From the NCBI RefSeq assembly GCF_022346425.1, contig NZ_JAKRCW010000004.1:100792-164791 (forward strand): 64,000 bases of DNA. The letters are read 5' to 3'. The notes below the pieces were generated by a model that did no database searches, was not told where the DNA came from, and worked only from the letters and a program-made list of their open reading frames with translations. The translations under genes and the position numbers were made by a program. Below, one piece after another: positions 55,657 through 64,000 of this stretch (position 1 is the stretch's first letter; every line of letters begins with the position of its first letter). This DNA comes from Pseudoglutamicibacter albus. GTDB taxonomy: Bacteria; Actinomycetota; Actinomycetes; Actinomycetales; Micrococcaceae.

Positions 55657-56514
55657 ATGAGTGCATTACCGGCTGATGCGTTACCTGCTGTAATCGTCCC
55701 GACGAGCGCGGAGGTCTCCGCTGATCCCTCCAGTTGGTTCCCGCGCTGGCGTGAACGGTGGCTGAGCTGGGGTGTCGCACCGGCCTGGTGTGATGTTTTG
55801 GCTGGCTTGGGTCCGCAGCTGGGGCGTGTGGGGGACGAGTTGGCTGCCCGCCTTGCCGCGGGCGAGCGTATTCTGCCGGCTCCGCAACATGTGTTCCGTG
55901 CTTTGTCTATTCCCCCGGAGGACGTCCGGGTCCTGATTATTGGGCAGGACCCTTACCCGACTGAGGGGCATCCGATCGGCCTAGCTTTCGCGTGTGATGC
56001 GTCAGTGCGGCCGCTTCCCCGTAGCTTGGTGAATATTTACCGTGAGCTTGCTGACGATGTGGGGCTCGCCCCGGCCGCGCACGGTGATCTTTCGCGGTGG
56101 CTGGCTCAGGGCGTGATGCTGTTGAACTCCTCGCTGACGGTGACTCGTGGCGAGGCTGGCTCTCATTCGCGTTGCGGTTGGCACGAGGTCACGGGCGCGA
56201 TCGTGTCGGAGCTGGGTCGGCGCGGGGCACGTCGGCAAGGATCTGGTCAGCACGGACCTGGTCGTTACGGATCTGGTCATTACGGATCTGGGCAACAGAC
56301 GCAGGGGCAATACGGCGCGGGCGCTCCTGTTTGCATACTGTGGGGCCGGCATGCCCAAAGTTTCGAGCCCATGCTTCAGGAGCATCCGGTGATCAAGAGC
56401 GCGCACCCTTCGCCGTTGTCGGCCCGTCGCGGCTTTTTCGGTTCGCGTCCTTTTTCACGCGCGAATCAGGCCCTGGTCTCGATGGGGTATGACCCCATCG
56501 ACTGGACCGTGTAG
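55657..56514 (+). CDS. ung: Uracil-DNA glycosylase with a Gly-rich insertion
   Basis: 285 residues, longer than the usual 225-230. Family-1 UDG motifs: IIGQDPYPTEGHPIGLAF (catalytic Asp98), MLLNSSLTV and AHPSPLSARRGF (His250 and the Leu loop). It removes uracil from DNA. Between residues about 188 and 224, just before the strand VCILWG, there is a Gly/Gln/Tyr-rich repeat insertion; in DNA it is a degenerate 15-bp tandem repeat (GGATCTGGTCATTAC). It lies away from the catalytic motifs, so activity is likely kept. Confidence 0.92.
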   Translation: MSALPADALPAVIVPTSAEVSADPSSWFPRWRERWLSWGVAPAWCDVLAGLGPQLGRVGDELAARLAAGERILPAPQHVFRALSIPPEDVRVLIIGQDPYPTEGHPIGLAFACDASVRPLPRSLVNIYRELADDVGLAPAAHGDLSRWLAQGVMLLNSSLTVTRGEAGSHSRCGWHEVTGAIVSELGRRGARRQGSGQHGPGRYGSGHYGSGQQTQGQYGAGAPVCILWGRHAQSFEPMLQEHPVIKSAHPSPLSARRGFFGSRPFSRANQALVSMGYDPIDWTV

Positions 56515-56519
56515 CGGCG

Positions 56520-58670
56520 TTAGCGGCGGCGGAAGCGCTGCTTGGTTGCTCGGTTATGTGCGGAGGTGAAGGGGCGTGCTAGGAGGTCACCGAACGCGGC
56601 ACCCACGGCGATAGCCATGATGATCGAGAACGAGACGACCATGCCTGCGATCGACGTGGAGATACCTTCTGCTTGTTGAACCATCGCGTACATGGAGCGG
56701 AAGATCGCAAGTCCGGGAAGAATGATGATCACTGATGGGACGATCAGGATCAGCGATGGAATGTTAAGCCGTTGAGCTAGTAAGCGTGCAAGCAGGCCCA
56801 TGACTGTCGCGGCGACCGCAGGGGTTGCGCGTGGCCCCACGTTGAGGGTGTTAGCGAAGATCCAGAACGTCGAGTAGCCGGCGAGCACAACGAGCGCGAT
56901 GGCGATGAGGTGCCGTGGCGCGACCTGCTGGATGACGGCCCCGCTCAGGACTGCGAAGACCGCGAGTAGCGCGAGCACCCAGAACGGGAGGTTGTTGCCT
57001 GCAGGGGGCCGGGCGAGGTCGATTTCGCTGAGGTTGAAGAAGCCCGCAACATAGGCGCCGGCCATGACGCCGGTGATGATCGCCGCGTAGATGATGAGCG
57101 CTGAGAACAGTCTGGAGACCGCGGTGAGCGGAAACCCGTAGATCGCATCTTGCACTGCGGAGACGAACCGGCCGGCGGGCAGGATCAGCATGAGCCCACC
57201 GGCAACCACCATTTCGGGGTTGTTGATGATCTCGTAGTTATAGAGCACGAGCGCGATGATGGTCGCCAGCAGCGTACTGGATGCGACGTTGAAGAATTCC
57301 GGGACTCGCCATTTGATGTTGAGCCTGGTGACGGTCGTGATGAACGCCTGGGTGAAGAACACCGCGGTTGCGGCGCGCCAACCACCGCCGATGAAGACCA
57401 CGAAGAGGGTCGCGAACGCGAGACTTCCGATGAACGTGACCTTCGCCGAGTACGGGTGCCTGTACCGGCGGATTGCACGCATGCGCGCTTGGGCCGCTTC
57501 CATTTCCACACGGCCCGCGGAGATGTCGGAGACCAGTTGGTGCAGTGCGGCAAGCGACTTGTAGTTGTCGGAGAAGGAACGCACCACCCGCATCACGGAG
57601 ACCGGCATGCCTTCTGGTGGGGTCCAGTTGAGGTGGATCGACTGGTTCGTGATGTCCATGTCCACGTGCCGCAGCCCGCACGAGGCGGTTACCGCGATGA
57701 CCGCGGTCTCAACTTCTTGCGCGCCGGAACCCCACCGCAGCATGAGTTCGGCGATGTCGAGCGCGAACCGCATTGCGCGTCGTACGTTTTCGGCTTCCTT
57801 TTCCGCCTCAGCTTGCGGGTCGGTACGGGCGGCAGCTTGTTCAAAGGGTGAGCCGATGAGCCTATCAACAATGTTGAACGTGGTTGTTGCTGGTGCTTCA
57901 CCCTGGATCATGCCACGCAGCCCCCGCACGAGTGGGGCTGTTACAGCGTGCTGTTCTGGCGAGTGCGGCTTGGTTTTGTGCTTCCGTCCGTGCGGATTCT
58001 CGGCTGTTGTTCTTGGGGCGTCAGTGTTCGTGCCGTCTGGTTTTGTACCGTCTGGTTTCCCGCGGCGATGCGGCACGCGGAGCCCGCGGGAGCCCCGCTT
58101 CTTGTGTGGCTGAGAGAGACCATGCGTTTCAAGGGCACCGCGCTGTTGTGAGACACCGTGCTGTTGTGAAATACCGCGCGGTTGCGGGGCGTCTGCCGGG
58201 GTGGCTGTGCCGAGCGATGCGGTGCCTGTCGGGTTGCCGCTGCCTGTGTTGTTGCTGGTGTCTGTGTTGTTGCCCGTGCCTGCGGCGGGGGTTTGTTCTT
58301 CAGAGATTTGGGCGGCCTCAAGCGAACGGAGAATGGAGCCTTGGCGTTGCGCTACGGTCCAGACGGAGGTCGCCGATGTGTCGGCGCGGTGGGTTGAGTC
58401 GTGGGTAGGGTCCGTTGCCTCTTCACAGGCATCGTCGCGGGTTACGAGGTGAGTTTCTTCGCTGTAATGTTCCTCGTGCTCTGCTCGGATGCCGCGTATA
58501 GATGGCGGTGGTACGGCAGGCAGTGGAATGTTCAGGTCGAAGGTGCTCGGATACTGTCTGGAAGGCCCGTTGCCTGTTTGGTGCGGCCTTGAGGAGGGCA
58601 TGTTCGAGGAGGGGACGTTCTTGTTGTCGCGGCCGTTTTGGGGTTGGCGTGGGTTCTGACTGTTAGACAT
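56520..58670 (-). CDS. ThrE-family threonine/serine exporter with long disordered N-terminus
   Basis: 716 residues; ATG with GAGGGGGAGAC upstream. Residues 1 to about 270 are low complexity, with Asn/Thr/Gly and repeated SQQ/HG units. The ThrE domain begins near residue 290 (FALDIAELMLRWGSGAQEVE, HVDMDITNQSIHLNW) followed by about ten membrane helices covering both ThrE halves. ThrE of Corynebacterium exports threonine and serine; transport of amino acids here is inferred. No signal peptide is seen. Confidence 0.88.
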   Translation of the reverse strand: MSNSQNPRQPQNGRDNKNVPSSNMPSSRPHQTGNGPSRQYPSTFDLNIPLPAVPPPSIRGIRAEHEEHYSEETHLVTRDDACEEATDPTHDSTHRADTSATSVWTVAQRQGSILRSLEAAQISEEQTPAAGTGNNTDTSNNTGSGNPTGTASLGTATPADAPQPRGISQQHGVSQQRGALETHGLSQPHKKRGSRGLRVPHRRGKPDGTKPDGTNTDAPRTTAENPHGRKHKTKPHSPEQHAVTAPLVRGLRGMIQGEAPATTTFNIVDRLIGSPFEQAAARTDPQAEAEKEAENVRRAMRFALDIAELMLRWGSGAQEVETAVIAVTASCGLRHVDMDITNQSIHLNWTPPEGMPVSVMRVVRSFSDNYKSLAALHQLVSDISAGRVEMEAAQARMRAIRRYRHPYSAKVTFIGSLAFATLFVVFIGGGWRAATAVFFTQAFITTVTRLNIKWRVPEFFNVASSTLLATIIALVLYNYEIINNPEMVVAGGLMLILPAGRFVSAVQDAIYGFPLTAVSRLFSALIIYAAIITGVMAGAYVAGFFNLSEIDLARPPAGNNLPFWVLALLAVFAVLSGAVIQQVAPRHLIAIALVVLAGYSTFWIFANTLNVGPRATPAVAATVMGLLARLLAQRLNIPSLILIVPSVIIILPGLAIFRSMYAMVQQAEGISTSIAGMVVSFSIIMAIAVGAAFGDLLARPFTSAHNRATKQRFRRR

Positions 58671-58877
58671 GCGGGTGTCTCCCCCTCACCTATTGATGCC
58701 GCGGCAGAATAGAGCGAGCCTCATGCGTGTCGCCGTCCCACGGTCTTTTTGATGCGGTCTTATTGTGCACCTGAGTGTTCTTGCTGTGCACATTTTGTTG
58801 CATACGTTGCGTATTGCGCCTCTCACCACTTTAGGACGTGGCGCGTACGCACGCATTTCGTGCACGTAAATATCAGG

Positions 58878-58913
58878 AAAAGCCCCGAGTTCGTGAGTGA
58901 ACTCGGGGCTTTT
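58878..58913. terminator. Terminator after the tRNA-Thr/tRNA-Val pair
   Basis: Perfect 15-bp arms (AAAAGCCCCGAGTTC and its complement) with a 6-nt loop; on the minus strand the stem ends in CTTTT, as expected for the end of the tRNA transcript. Confidence 0.85.
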
Positions 58914-58916
58914 AAG

Positions 58917-58990
58917 TGGATCCTACTGGACTCGAACCAGCGACCTCTCGCGTGTGAAGCGAACGCTCTAACCAGCTGAGCTAAGGATCC
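58917..58990 (-). tRNA. tRNA-Val (anticodon CAC)
   Basis: 74 nt. Acceptor GGATCCT/AGGATCC with discriminator A; D arm GCTCAGCTGGTTAGAGC; anticodon stem TTCGC/GCGAG with loop TTCACAC, anticodon CAC (reads GTG); T arm CTGGTTCGAGTCCAG. Confidence 0.95.
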
Positions 58991-59021
58991 TAGACGATAT
59001 TCCTTTACGGTAATATCCTCG

Positions 59022-59095
59022 AGCCCCCTGCCGGATTCGAACCGGCGACCTACTGTTTACAAGACAGTTGCTCTGGCCAGCTGAGCTAAGGAGGC
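59022..59095 (-). tRNA. tRNA-Thr (anticodon TGT)
   Basis: 74 nt. Acceptor GCCTCCT/AGGGGGC; D arm GCTCAGCTGGCCAGAGC; anticodon stem ACTGT/ACAGT with loop CTTGTAA, anticodon TGT (reads ACA); T arm GCCGGTTCGAATCCGGC. It lies 31 bp upstream of tRNA-Val on the same strand. Confidence 0.95.
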
Positions 59096-59180
59096 TTACC
59101 GTGCCCGTGCGTTCAGGCACGATAACCAATCTTACGACATTCCCCGGCTAAACACACACTCGCTTGCCACGTGCAGGTGT

Positions 59181-60056
59181 CTACTTGGCGTTATCGATCT
59201 TGGTCTGGAGCCAGTTCTCGAAGCTTGGTTCCTTTTCGCCATCCCACCGTTCGCCGTTCACAAAGACGCTCGGGGTGCCGCGCACACCATCTTTACGTGC
59301 CTGGTGGTCGGCGTTTGCGATCCATGGGCGGAAGCGACCTTCGGTGACGCAGCTGTCAATCTTGCCTTCAACGCCGTGCTTCTTGGCAAGATCGATGAGC
59401 TCCTGGTTCTTCAGCTCGCCCTGGTTCATGTGTGTCTCGAACACGTCGTTGAGAACAGCGTTGTATGCCTCCGGCTTAGCGTCAGCCACACACGCGAGCA
59501 TGTTGACGGCACGCGAGGAGTAGTTGCTTGGTGAGCCACGGTCCAGGTACGGGACCATGCGCTGTTCCAACGTGATCTCGCCCGCTTCAAGCTTCTGGTT
59601 CAACAGCGGGCCAAAAGCTCTCTCGAATTCGAAGCAGTGCGGGCACGCAGGGTCAGCGTAAACGATCACCTGAACCGGTTTAGCGTTCGCGTCAGCCCCA
59701 CTAATGTTGACGTCCTCTGCAGGAGCAGGCGGGTCCCCTTCCGGGCGTTTGACTGTGCCGCTGAGGTTGAATTCTTTCGCTTCGCTCGGGCTCGTGAACA
59801 CCACACCGCCGTATTCGTTACCGGTCTTAGGGTATGAGCTTTCCGAATGCTGCTCTTCGTCCTGGTTCTTGAGGGCGATGATGATCACCACGGCTACCGC
59901 GACAACGATCAGCACGGTAGCGGCAATAGCGGCCTTGATGAGGTTAGCGCGGCGGCGCTGCGCCTTCTGCGTTGCGATGCGCTGCTGCTCCGCTTGTTCA
60001 CGGGCGGCCTGAACACGGTCCTGATTATTCGAGGAACGCGGTGGATTCTTTGCCAT
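59181..60056 (-). CDS. Membrane-anchored DsbA-family thioredoxin-like protein
   Basis: 291 residues. A charged cytoplasmic N-terminus (about 40 residues), one membrane helix (AAIAATVLIVVAVAVVIIIA), then an extracytoplasmic DsbA fold with active site CPHC (in YADPACPHCFEFERAF), a cis-Pro segment GVRGTPSVFVNGERWDG, and a second pair of Cys (LACVADA, SCVTEG). It should oxidise or isomerise disulfides in exported proteins. Confidence 0.9.
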   Translation of the reverse strand: MAKNPPRSSNNQDRVQAAREQAEQQRIATQKAQRRRANLIKAAIAATVLIVVAVAVVIIIALKNQDEEQHSESSYPKTGNEYGGVVFTSPSEAKEFNLSGTVKRPEGDPPAPAEDVNISGADANAKPVQVIVYADPACPHCFEFERAFGPLLNQKLEAGEITLEQRMVPYLDRGSPSNYSSRAVNMLACVADAKPEAYNAVLNDVFETHMNQGELKNQELIDLAKKHGVEGKIDSCVTEGRFRPWIANADHQARKDGVRGTPSVFVNGERWDGEKEPSFENWLQTKIDNAK

Positions 60057-60145
60057 GCTCAGTAACGTCCTTATTGAATCGGTTTTGTGTATTGCCTACA
60101 CGGCACTCAATTCAAACATTATACGTGCCCGGGCTTAGCCCAAGC

Positions 60146-61831
60146 TCAATGTAGCGTTTCAACGAGTGAGCGGCCCGCTAGTAGGCCCGAGAACACCGCA
60201 CCACCCAGGAACGTGCCTTCGAGCGCTCGATAACCGTGCACGCCTCCACCGCCGAAGCCAGCGGCTTCGCCAGCCGCCCAAAGCCCCGGCAAGACCTCGC
60301 CGTCGCTTCCGATAACCCGTGATGCCAGGTCTGTCTGCAGGCCGCCTAGCGATTTGCGTGTGAGGATGTGAAGCCGCACCGCAACAAGCGGCCCCGCCGC
60401 TGGGTCGAGGAGCTTGTGCGGCTTGGTGGTGCGGATCATCCGGTCGCCGCGGAAAGCCCGGGAGTTGTGGATCCCCTGGATTTGGGCGTCTTTCGAGAAC
60501 GGGTTGTCGATCTGCAGGTCGCGTGCCTGAATCTGCGCCCGCAGCTCATCGCCGTCGATGAGCTCTTCCCCGACCAACTGATTCATTTGCGGCACGAGCT
60601 TCTCTAGGGTTTCGGCGGTCAAGAAGTCCTGGCCTTGGCGTTGGAAGCGCCGCACCGGTCCGGAGATTCCGGAAGACAAGCGTGAGGCGAGCACTCTGGC
60701 CATCTTCCCCGATGTGATGTCCGGGTTTTGTTCGGAGCCGGAGAGCGCGAATTCTTTCGCGAGGATCCGTTCGTTGACGATGAACCACGAATGCTCATAG
60801 TCCTTAATATCTTCCGTTGTGCGCAGGTACTTGAGGGTCTCGAGGGTGTCATATCCGGGCAGGTTAGGGTGCGGGAGCCTTCTGCCGCGCGCATCGAACC
60901 ACAGCGGCGTTGGGCCCGGCAGGATCCGGATACCGTGGTGCGGCCACACCGGATCATAGTTGATGATCCCCTCCGTGTAGTGCCACATGCGGTCTTTATT
61001 GACCCATCGTGCACCCGCGGCTTCTGCTGCGATCAGGCCTGATCCGTCGACGTAGTCCGGAACCCCGCAGATCATGTTCCGTGGCGCAGACCCGAGGCGT
61101 TCGGGCCAGTTGGCACGTACCAGTTCGGTGTTGGCTCCGATACCGCCGGTCGCCATCACGACGGCAGGCGCGGTGATTGTGAACCCTCCAGTGCGCGTAC
61201 GAGTCGAGCTGCGTCCGCGGTCTCGCGCCGAGTTCTCGAGGACGTCGCCTTCTACACCGACGACGCGCCCGCTTTCAGTCACAAGCCCGGTAACGCGGTG
61301 GCGGAAGTGGAACCGGAGTTTGCCGTCTTTCTCTGCTTGCAGTGCGAAGTTGATGAATGGCTTCACGATGCCGGTGCCTGTCCCCCAAGGGACATGGAAG
61401 CGCGGCACGGAGTTTCCGTGCCCGTCCGCTGATGTTCCTCCGCGTTCAGCCCAACCGACAACCGGCGTGAACTTGATGCCGTGTTCAGCCAGGTATGAGG
61501 CTTTCTCCCCTGCAGCGAATTCGACGTATTCATAGGCCCACCGTTTCGCCCACCGGTCTTGGGCAAGCCCATCCGAGTCATCGAGTCGGTCGAAGCCGGC
61601 GGTTCCGCTCCAGTCTGAGTGCGCAAGCTCAGCCGAGTCCTTGACGCCTAGGTGGCGCTGTTGTGGTGTATCGATCAGGAACATTCCGCCGAACGACCAG
61701 AACGCCTGGCCCCCGAGGTTCTGTCGGTTCTCTTGATCCAGGACAGCTACTGAGAGTCCGCCCCGAATCGCTTCTCTCGCAGCGACGAGTCCCGCCAGCC
61801 CTGCACCTACAACAATGAGGTCTGCGTCCAT
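60146..61831 (-). CDS. FAD-binding dehydrogenase (3-ketosteroid-dehydrogenase/fumarate-reductase superfamily)
   Basis: 561 residues from ATG 61831, which gives the family start MDADLIVVGAGLAGLVAARE; ATG 61870 is a possible longer form. N-terminal FAD fold GxGxxG, mid-protein VMATGGIGANTELVRANWPE, and C-terminal GLWAAGEAAGFGGGGVHGY. Members oxidise or reduce C-C bonds next to a carbonyl. This subgroup is common in actinobacteria and often annotated only as FAD-binding dehydrogenase; no steroid genes are near. Confidence 0.88.
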   Translation of the reverse strand: MDADLIVVGAGLAGLVAAREAIRGGLSVAVLDQENRQNLGGQAFWSFGGMFLIDTPQQRHLGVKDSAELAHSDWSGTAGFDRLDDSDGLAQDRWAKRWAYEYVEFAAGEKASYLAEHGIKFTPVVGWAERGGTSADGHGNSVPRFHVPWGTGTGIVKPFINFALQAEKDGKLRFHFRHRVTGLVTESGRVVGVEGDVLENSARDRGRSSTRTRTGGFTITAPAVVMATGGIGANTELVRANWPERLGSAPRNMICGVPDYVDGSGLIAAEAAGARWVNKDRMWHYTEGIINYDPVWPHHGIRILPGPTPLWFDARGRRLPHPNLPGYDTLETLKYLRTTEDIKDYEHSWFIVNERILAKEFALSGSEQNPDITSGKMARVLASRLSSGISGPVRRFQRQGQDFLTAETLEKLVPQMNQLVGEELIDGDELRAQIQARDLQIDNPFSKDAQIQGIHNSRAFRGDRMIRTTKPHKLLDPAAGPLVAVRLHILTRKSLGGLQTDLASRVIGSDGEVLPGLWAAGEAAGFGGGGVHGYRALEGTFLGGAVFSGLLAGRSLVETLH

Positions 61832-62000
61832 GAATACTGCTCTCGTTGAATCATTCGTTGTTACGGGCATGCTTTCGAGTAACAGTATCTGAGATTAAGC
61901 GGCCCGACTAGGCATAACCGCTCAATAGAGGGTTAACGGCCAGCAGAACGTTAAGGGGGTAAGCGTCACTAGAGCTAGGCAGAGCCGGTTAAACAGTTGA

Positions 62001-62024
62001 GGCCTGGAGCTTTTGCTCCAGGCC
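62001..62024 (-). terminator. Terminator after tRNA-Pro
   Basis: Perfect 10-bp arms GGCCTGGAGC (62001-62010) and GCTCCAGGCC (62015-62024) with a TTTT loop, just downstream of tRNA-Pro on the minus strand. Confidence 0.75.
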
Positions 62025-62035
62025 AGAACCTCTGC

Positions 62036-62110
<75 letters not shown>

Positions 62111-62209
62111 GTGACGAGACCTTCACACCTTACATCAAGGCATCTGAGGAACATAATCGAGATTTCACGTGTAACGTCACACGCCCTGAGTTGTCAGCAT
62201 GCAGTCATT

Positions 62210-62698
62210 CTAAGTTCGTTGAGCTCGCTCCCGGTTGCCCATGAAGGTTGAATAGCTTTGGAGTACGTCCCGCCAGATGCTGCTCGTGATCCGGTGGTTT
62301 GCCCGGGGTGCTTCTGCACGGATATCGACGCGTGTTGTTTGGACTCCGTGTGGCGTAAATGTGAAGGTTGCGATGTGGTGTGGGAACGCTTCGTTTTCGA
62401 GCAGGATGCTGATCTTTAGCGGTGGTTCGCTTCCGTGGTTGTGTCCCCATAGGTGGACGTTGCCTTGTTCGTCGATTTCAAAGAGGCTGTTTTCGTCCCA
62501 GATAAGTTGGGCTTCCGGGTCTGTGCTCAAGCGTTGGTTGCGGGGCCACCAGAGGTCTGTGTAGTCGACGAGGCCTTCGCACGCGTTCAGGATGTCTACG
62601 GGAACGATCGCTTCGACGCGTACCAGCGTGCTTGGCTGTTGCGCGTCGGTTTCAGGTTTGTCTTGTGGTGCGTGGCTGAACAGCGGCATGTCAGTCAT
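62210..62698 (-). CDS. Hypothetical protein
   Basis: 162 residues; ATG 62698 or ATG 62689. It contains DILNACEGLVDYTDLWWPRN and a series of predicted strands (GNVHLWGHNHGSEPPLKISI, TFTFTPHGVQTTRVDIRAEA), a pattern that resembles SRPBCC/START-like ligand-binding proteins. No membrane segment. The match is by eye only. Confidence 0.6.
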   Translation of the reverse strand: MTDMPLFSHAPQDKPETDAQQPSTLVRVEAIVPVDILNACEGLVDYTDLWWPRNQRLSTDPEAQLIWDENSLFEIDEQGNVHLWGHNHGSEPPLKISILLENEAFPHHIATFTFTPHGVQTTRVDIRAEAPRANHRITSSIWRDVLQSYSTFMGNRERAQRT

Positions 62699-62866
62699 GG
62701 ATTCAGTCTATAGAGCCGGCTTCCGTAGGGATGCTACCGGGGTCTGATGACGTGAGGCTTGAGATAGCACTGTCGTAGTGCGGCCTAACACGGCGCTGTT
62801 CACTTGTGGCACTCAGCAGCTACCCGTGCTTCTTCTGTTATCCCTGGTTTTGTGGTCTAAATGGGT

Positions 62867-62926
62867 GTTGGTCCCGATGCTGCGACCTAACCCCCTTTGG
62901 TGGGGGTTGGGAGCTTCGGGACCAAC
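62867..62926. terminator. rRNA operon terminator
   Basis: Arms GTTGGTCCCGA (62867-62877) and TCGGGACCAAC (62916-62926), with an inner CCTAACCCCC/GGGGGTTGGG stem, lie just past the 5S gene on the minus strand. The outer arm nearly repeats that of the sucD terminator. Confidence 0.75.
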
Positions 62927-62942
62927 ATCCTTTCTATAGTGT

Positions 62943-63060
62943 GTTCGGCGGTGTCCTACTCTCCCACAACCTCCCGGTTGCAGTACCATCGGCGCTGTGG
63001 GGCTTAGCTTCCGGGTTCGGGATGGGACCGGGCGTTTCCCCCACGCTATAACCGCCGTAA
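62943..63060 (-). rRNA. rrf: 5S ribosomal RNA
   Basis: On the minus strand it runs from TTACGGCGGTTATAGCGTGG to GTAGGACACCGCCGAACAC, with CCGAACCCGGAAGCTAAG in the middle, all standard actinobacterial 5S landmarks. The ends pair (CGGCGG with CCGCCG). End positions are accurate to a few bases. Confidence 0.93.
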
Positions 63061-63261
63061 CTCTCTCACCCCTAACCAGCGTGGCTACTTGGCCGGGGAA
63101 ATCTGTTACGTGTACGTGTGTGGTGTCTGTATGTGGTTATCGGTGTGTCGCCTCGCCCCCCTTTCACGACAGCAGTTGTGGTGCTGTGTGTGGGGGTGGG
63201 TTTGTGGTGTGGTGACCGCTTAGTGGACGCGAACCCCTCAATAGTGAGGATGTTGGTGTTG

Positions 63262-64000
<739 letters not shown>

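Overview
The window looks like chromosomal DNA of a high-GC actinobacterium, most likely of the Micrococcaceae (Arthrobacter/Rothia/Pseudoglutamicibacter relatives). The evidence is the gene content: DtxR/IdeR regulator, actinobacterial DUF3027 and DUF3263 proteins, LytR_C protein, WXG100 protein, stand-alone GroEL with HrcA/CIRCE sites, HtaA-type heme proteins with a sortase tail, and a c-di-AMP riboswitch before an NlpC/P60 hydrolase. The species assignment is inference from reading, not from a search.

Layout. 1-5029: tail of an unknown gene, a ferritin-like/VIT1 iron transporter and a large SNF2 helicase. 5044-11473: a heme-iron module (HmuV, HmuU, HmuT, a cell-wall HtaA protein and heme oxygenase HmuO), with two DtxR-like boxes between htaA and hmuO. 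11640-18390: the propionate (2-methylcitrate) module, with prpE divergent from a GntR-FCD regulator and prpD-prpB-prpC; two TGTATACA-centred palindromes lie in the divergent promoter. 18482-32632: a catabolic island whose gene families match the indole-3-acetic acid (iac) pathway: iacABCDEF on the minus strand, iacG on the minus strand, iacH plus a small unknown ORF plus a FixJ/TodT-type response regulator on the plus strand, and a soluble double-PAS histidine kinase plus iacI on the plus strand. An MFS transporter lies on each side.

32999-38504: sucD, sucC, pcrA and a small membrane protein. 38566-44462: tRNA-Arg, ROK regulator, Nudix hydrolase, NlpC/P60 hydrolase under a c-di-AMP riboswitch, M23 peptidase, the DtxR/IdeR regulator and a membrane protein. 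44587-52430: serC, DUF3027, an OmpR-type two-component system, an orphan WXG100 protein, a DUF4031-HD fusion, and a PadR/membrane-protein pair. 52550-58670: groEL under two CIRCE elements, LytR_C and DUF3263 proteins, uracil-DNA glycosylase and a ThrE-type exporter. 58917-64000: tRNA-Val, tRNA-Thr, a DsbA-like protein, a flavoprotein dehydrogenase, tRNA-Pro, a hypothetical protein, 5S rRNA and the 3' part of 23S rRNA, all on the minus strand.

The modules fit together. The DtxR protein at 43.2 kb is a natural candidate to read the iron boxes at 10.7 kb. The iac island should convert indole-3-acetate toward catechol, whose ring-cleavage products enter the TCA cycle near succinyl-CoA; sucCD lies next door, although no catechol-cleavage genes are in this window. 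The methylcitrate cycle also yields succinate and pyruvate. The most novel part is the iac island: it has a FixJ/TodT-like two-component system split across two operons, a flavin reductase fused to an IclR-like effector domain, an uncharacterised 110-residue protein, and a shared promoter motif in front of iacA and iacH.
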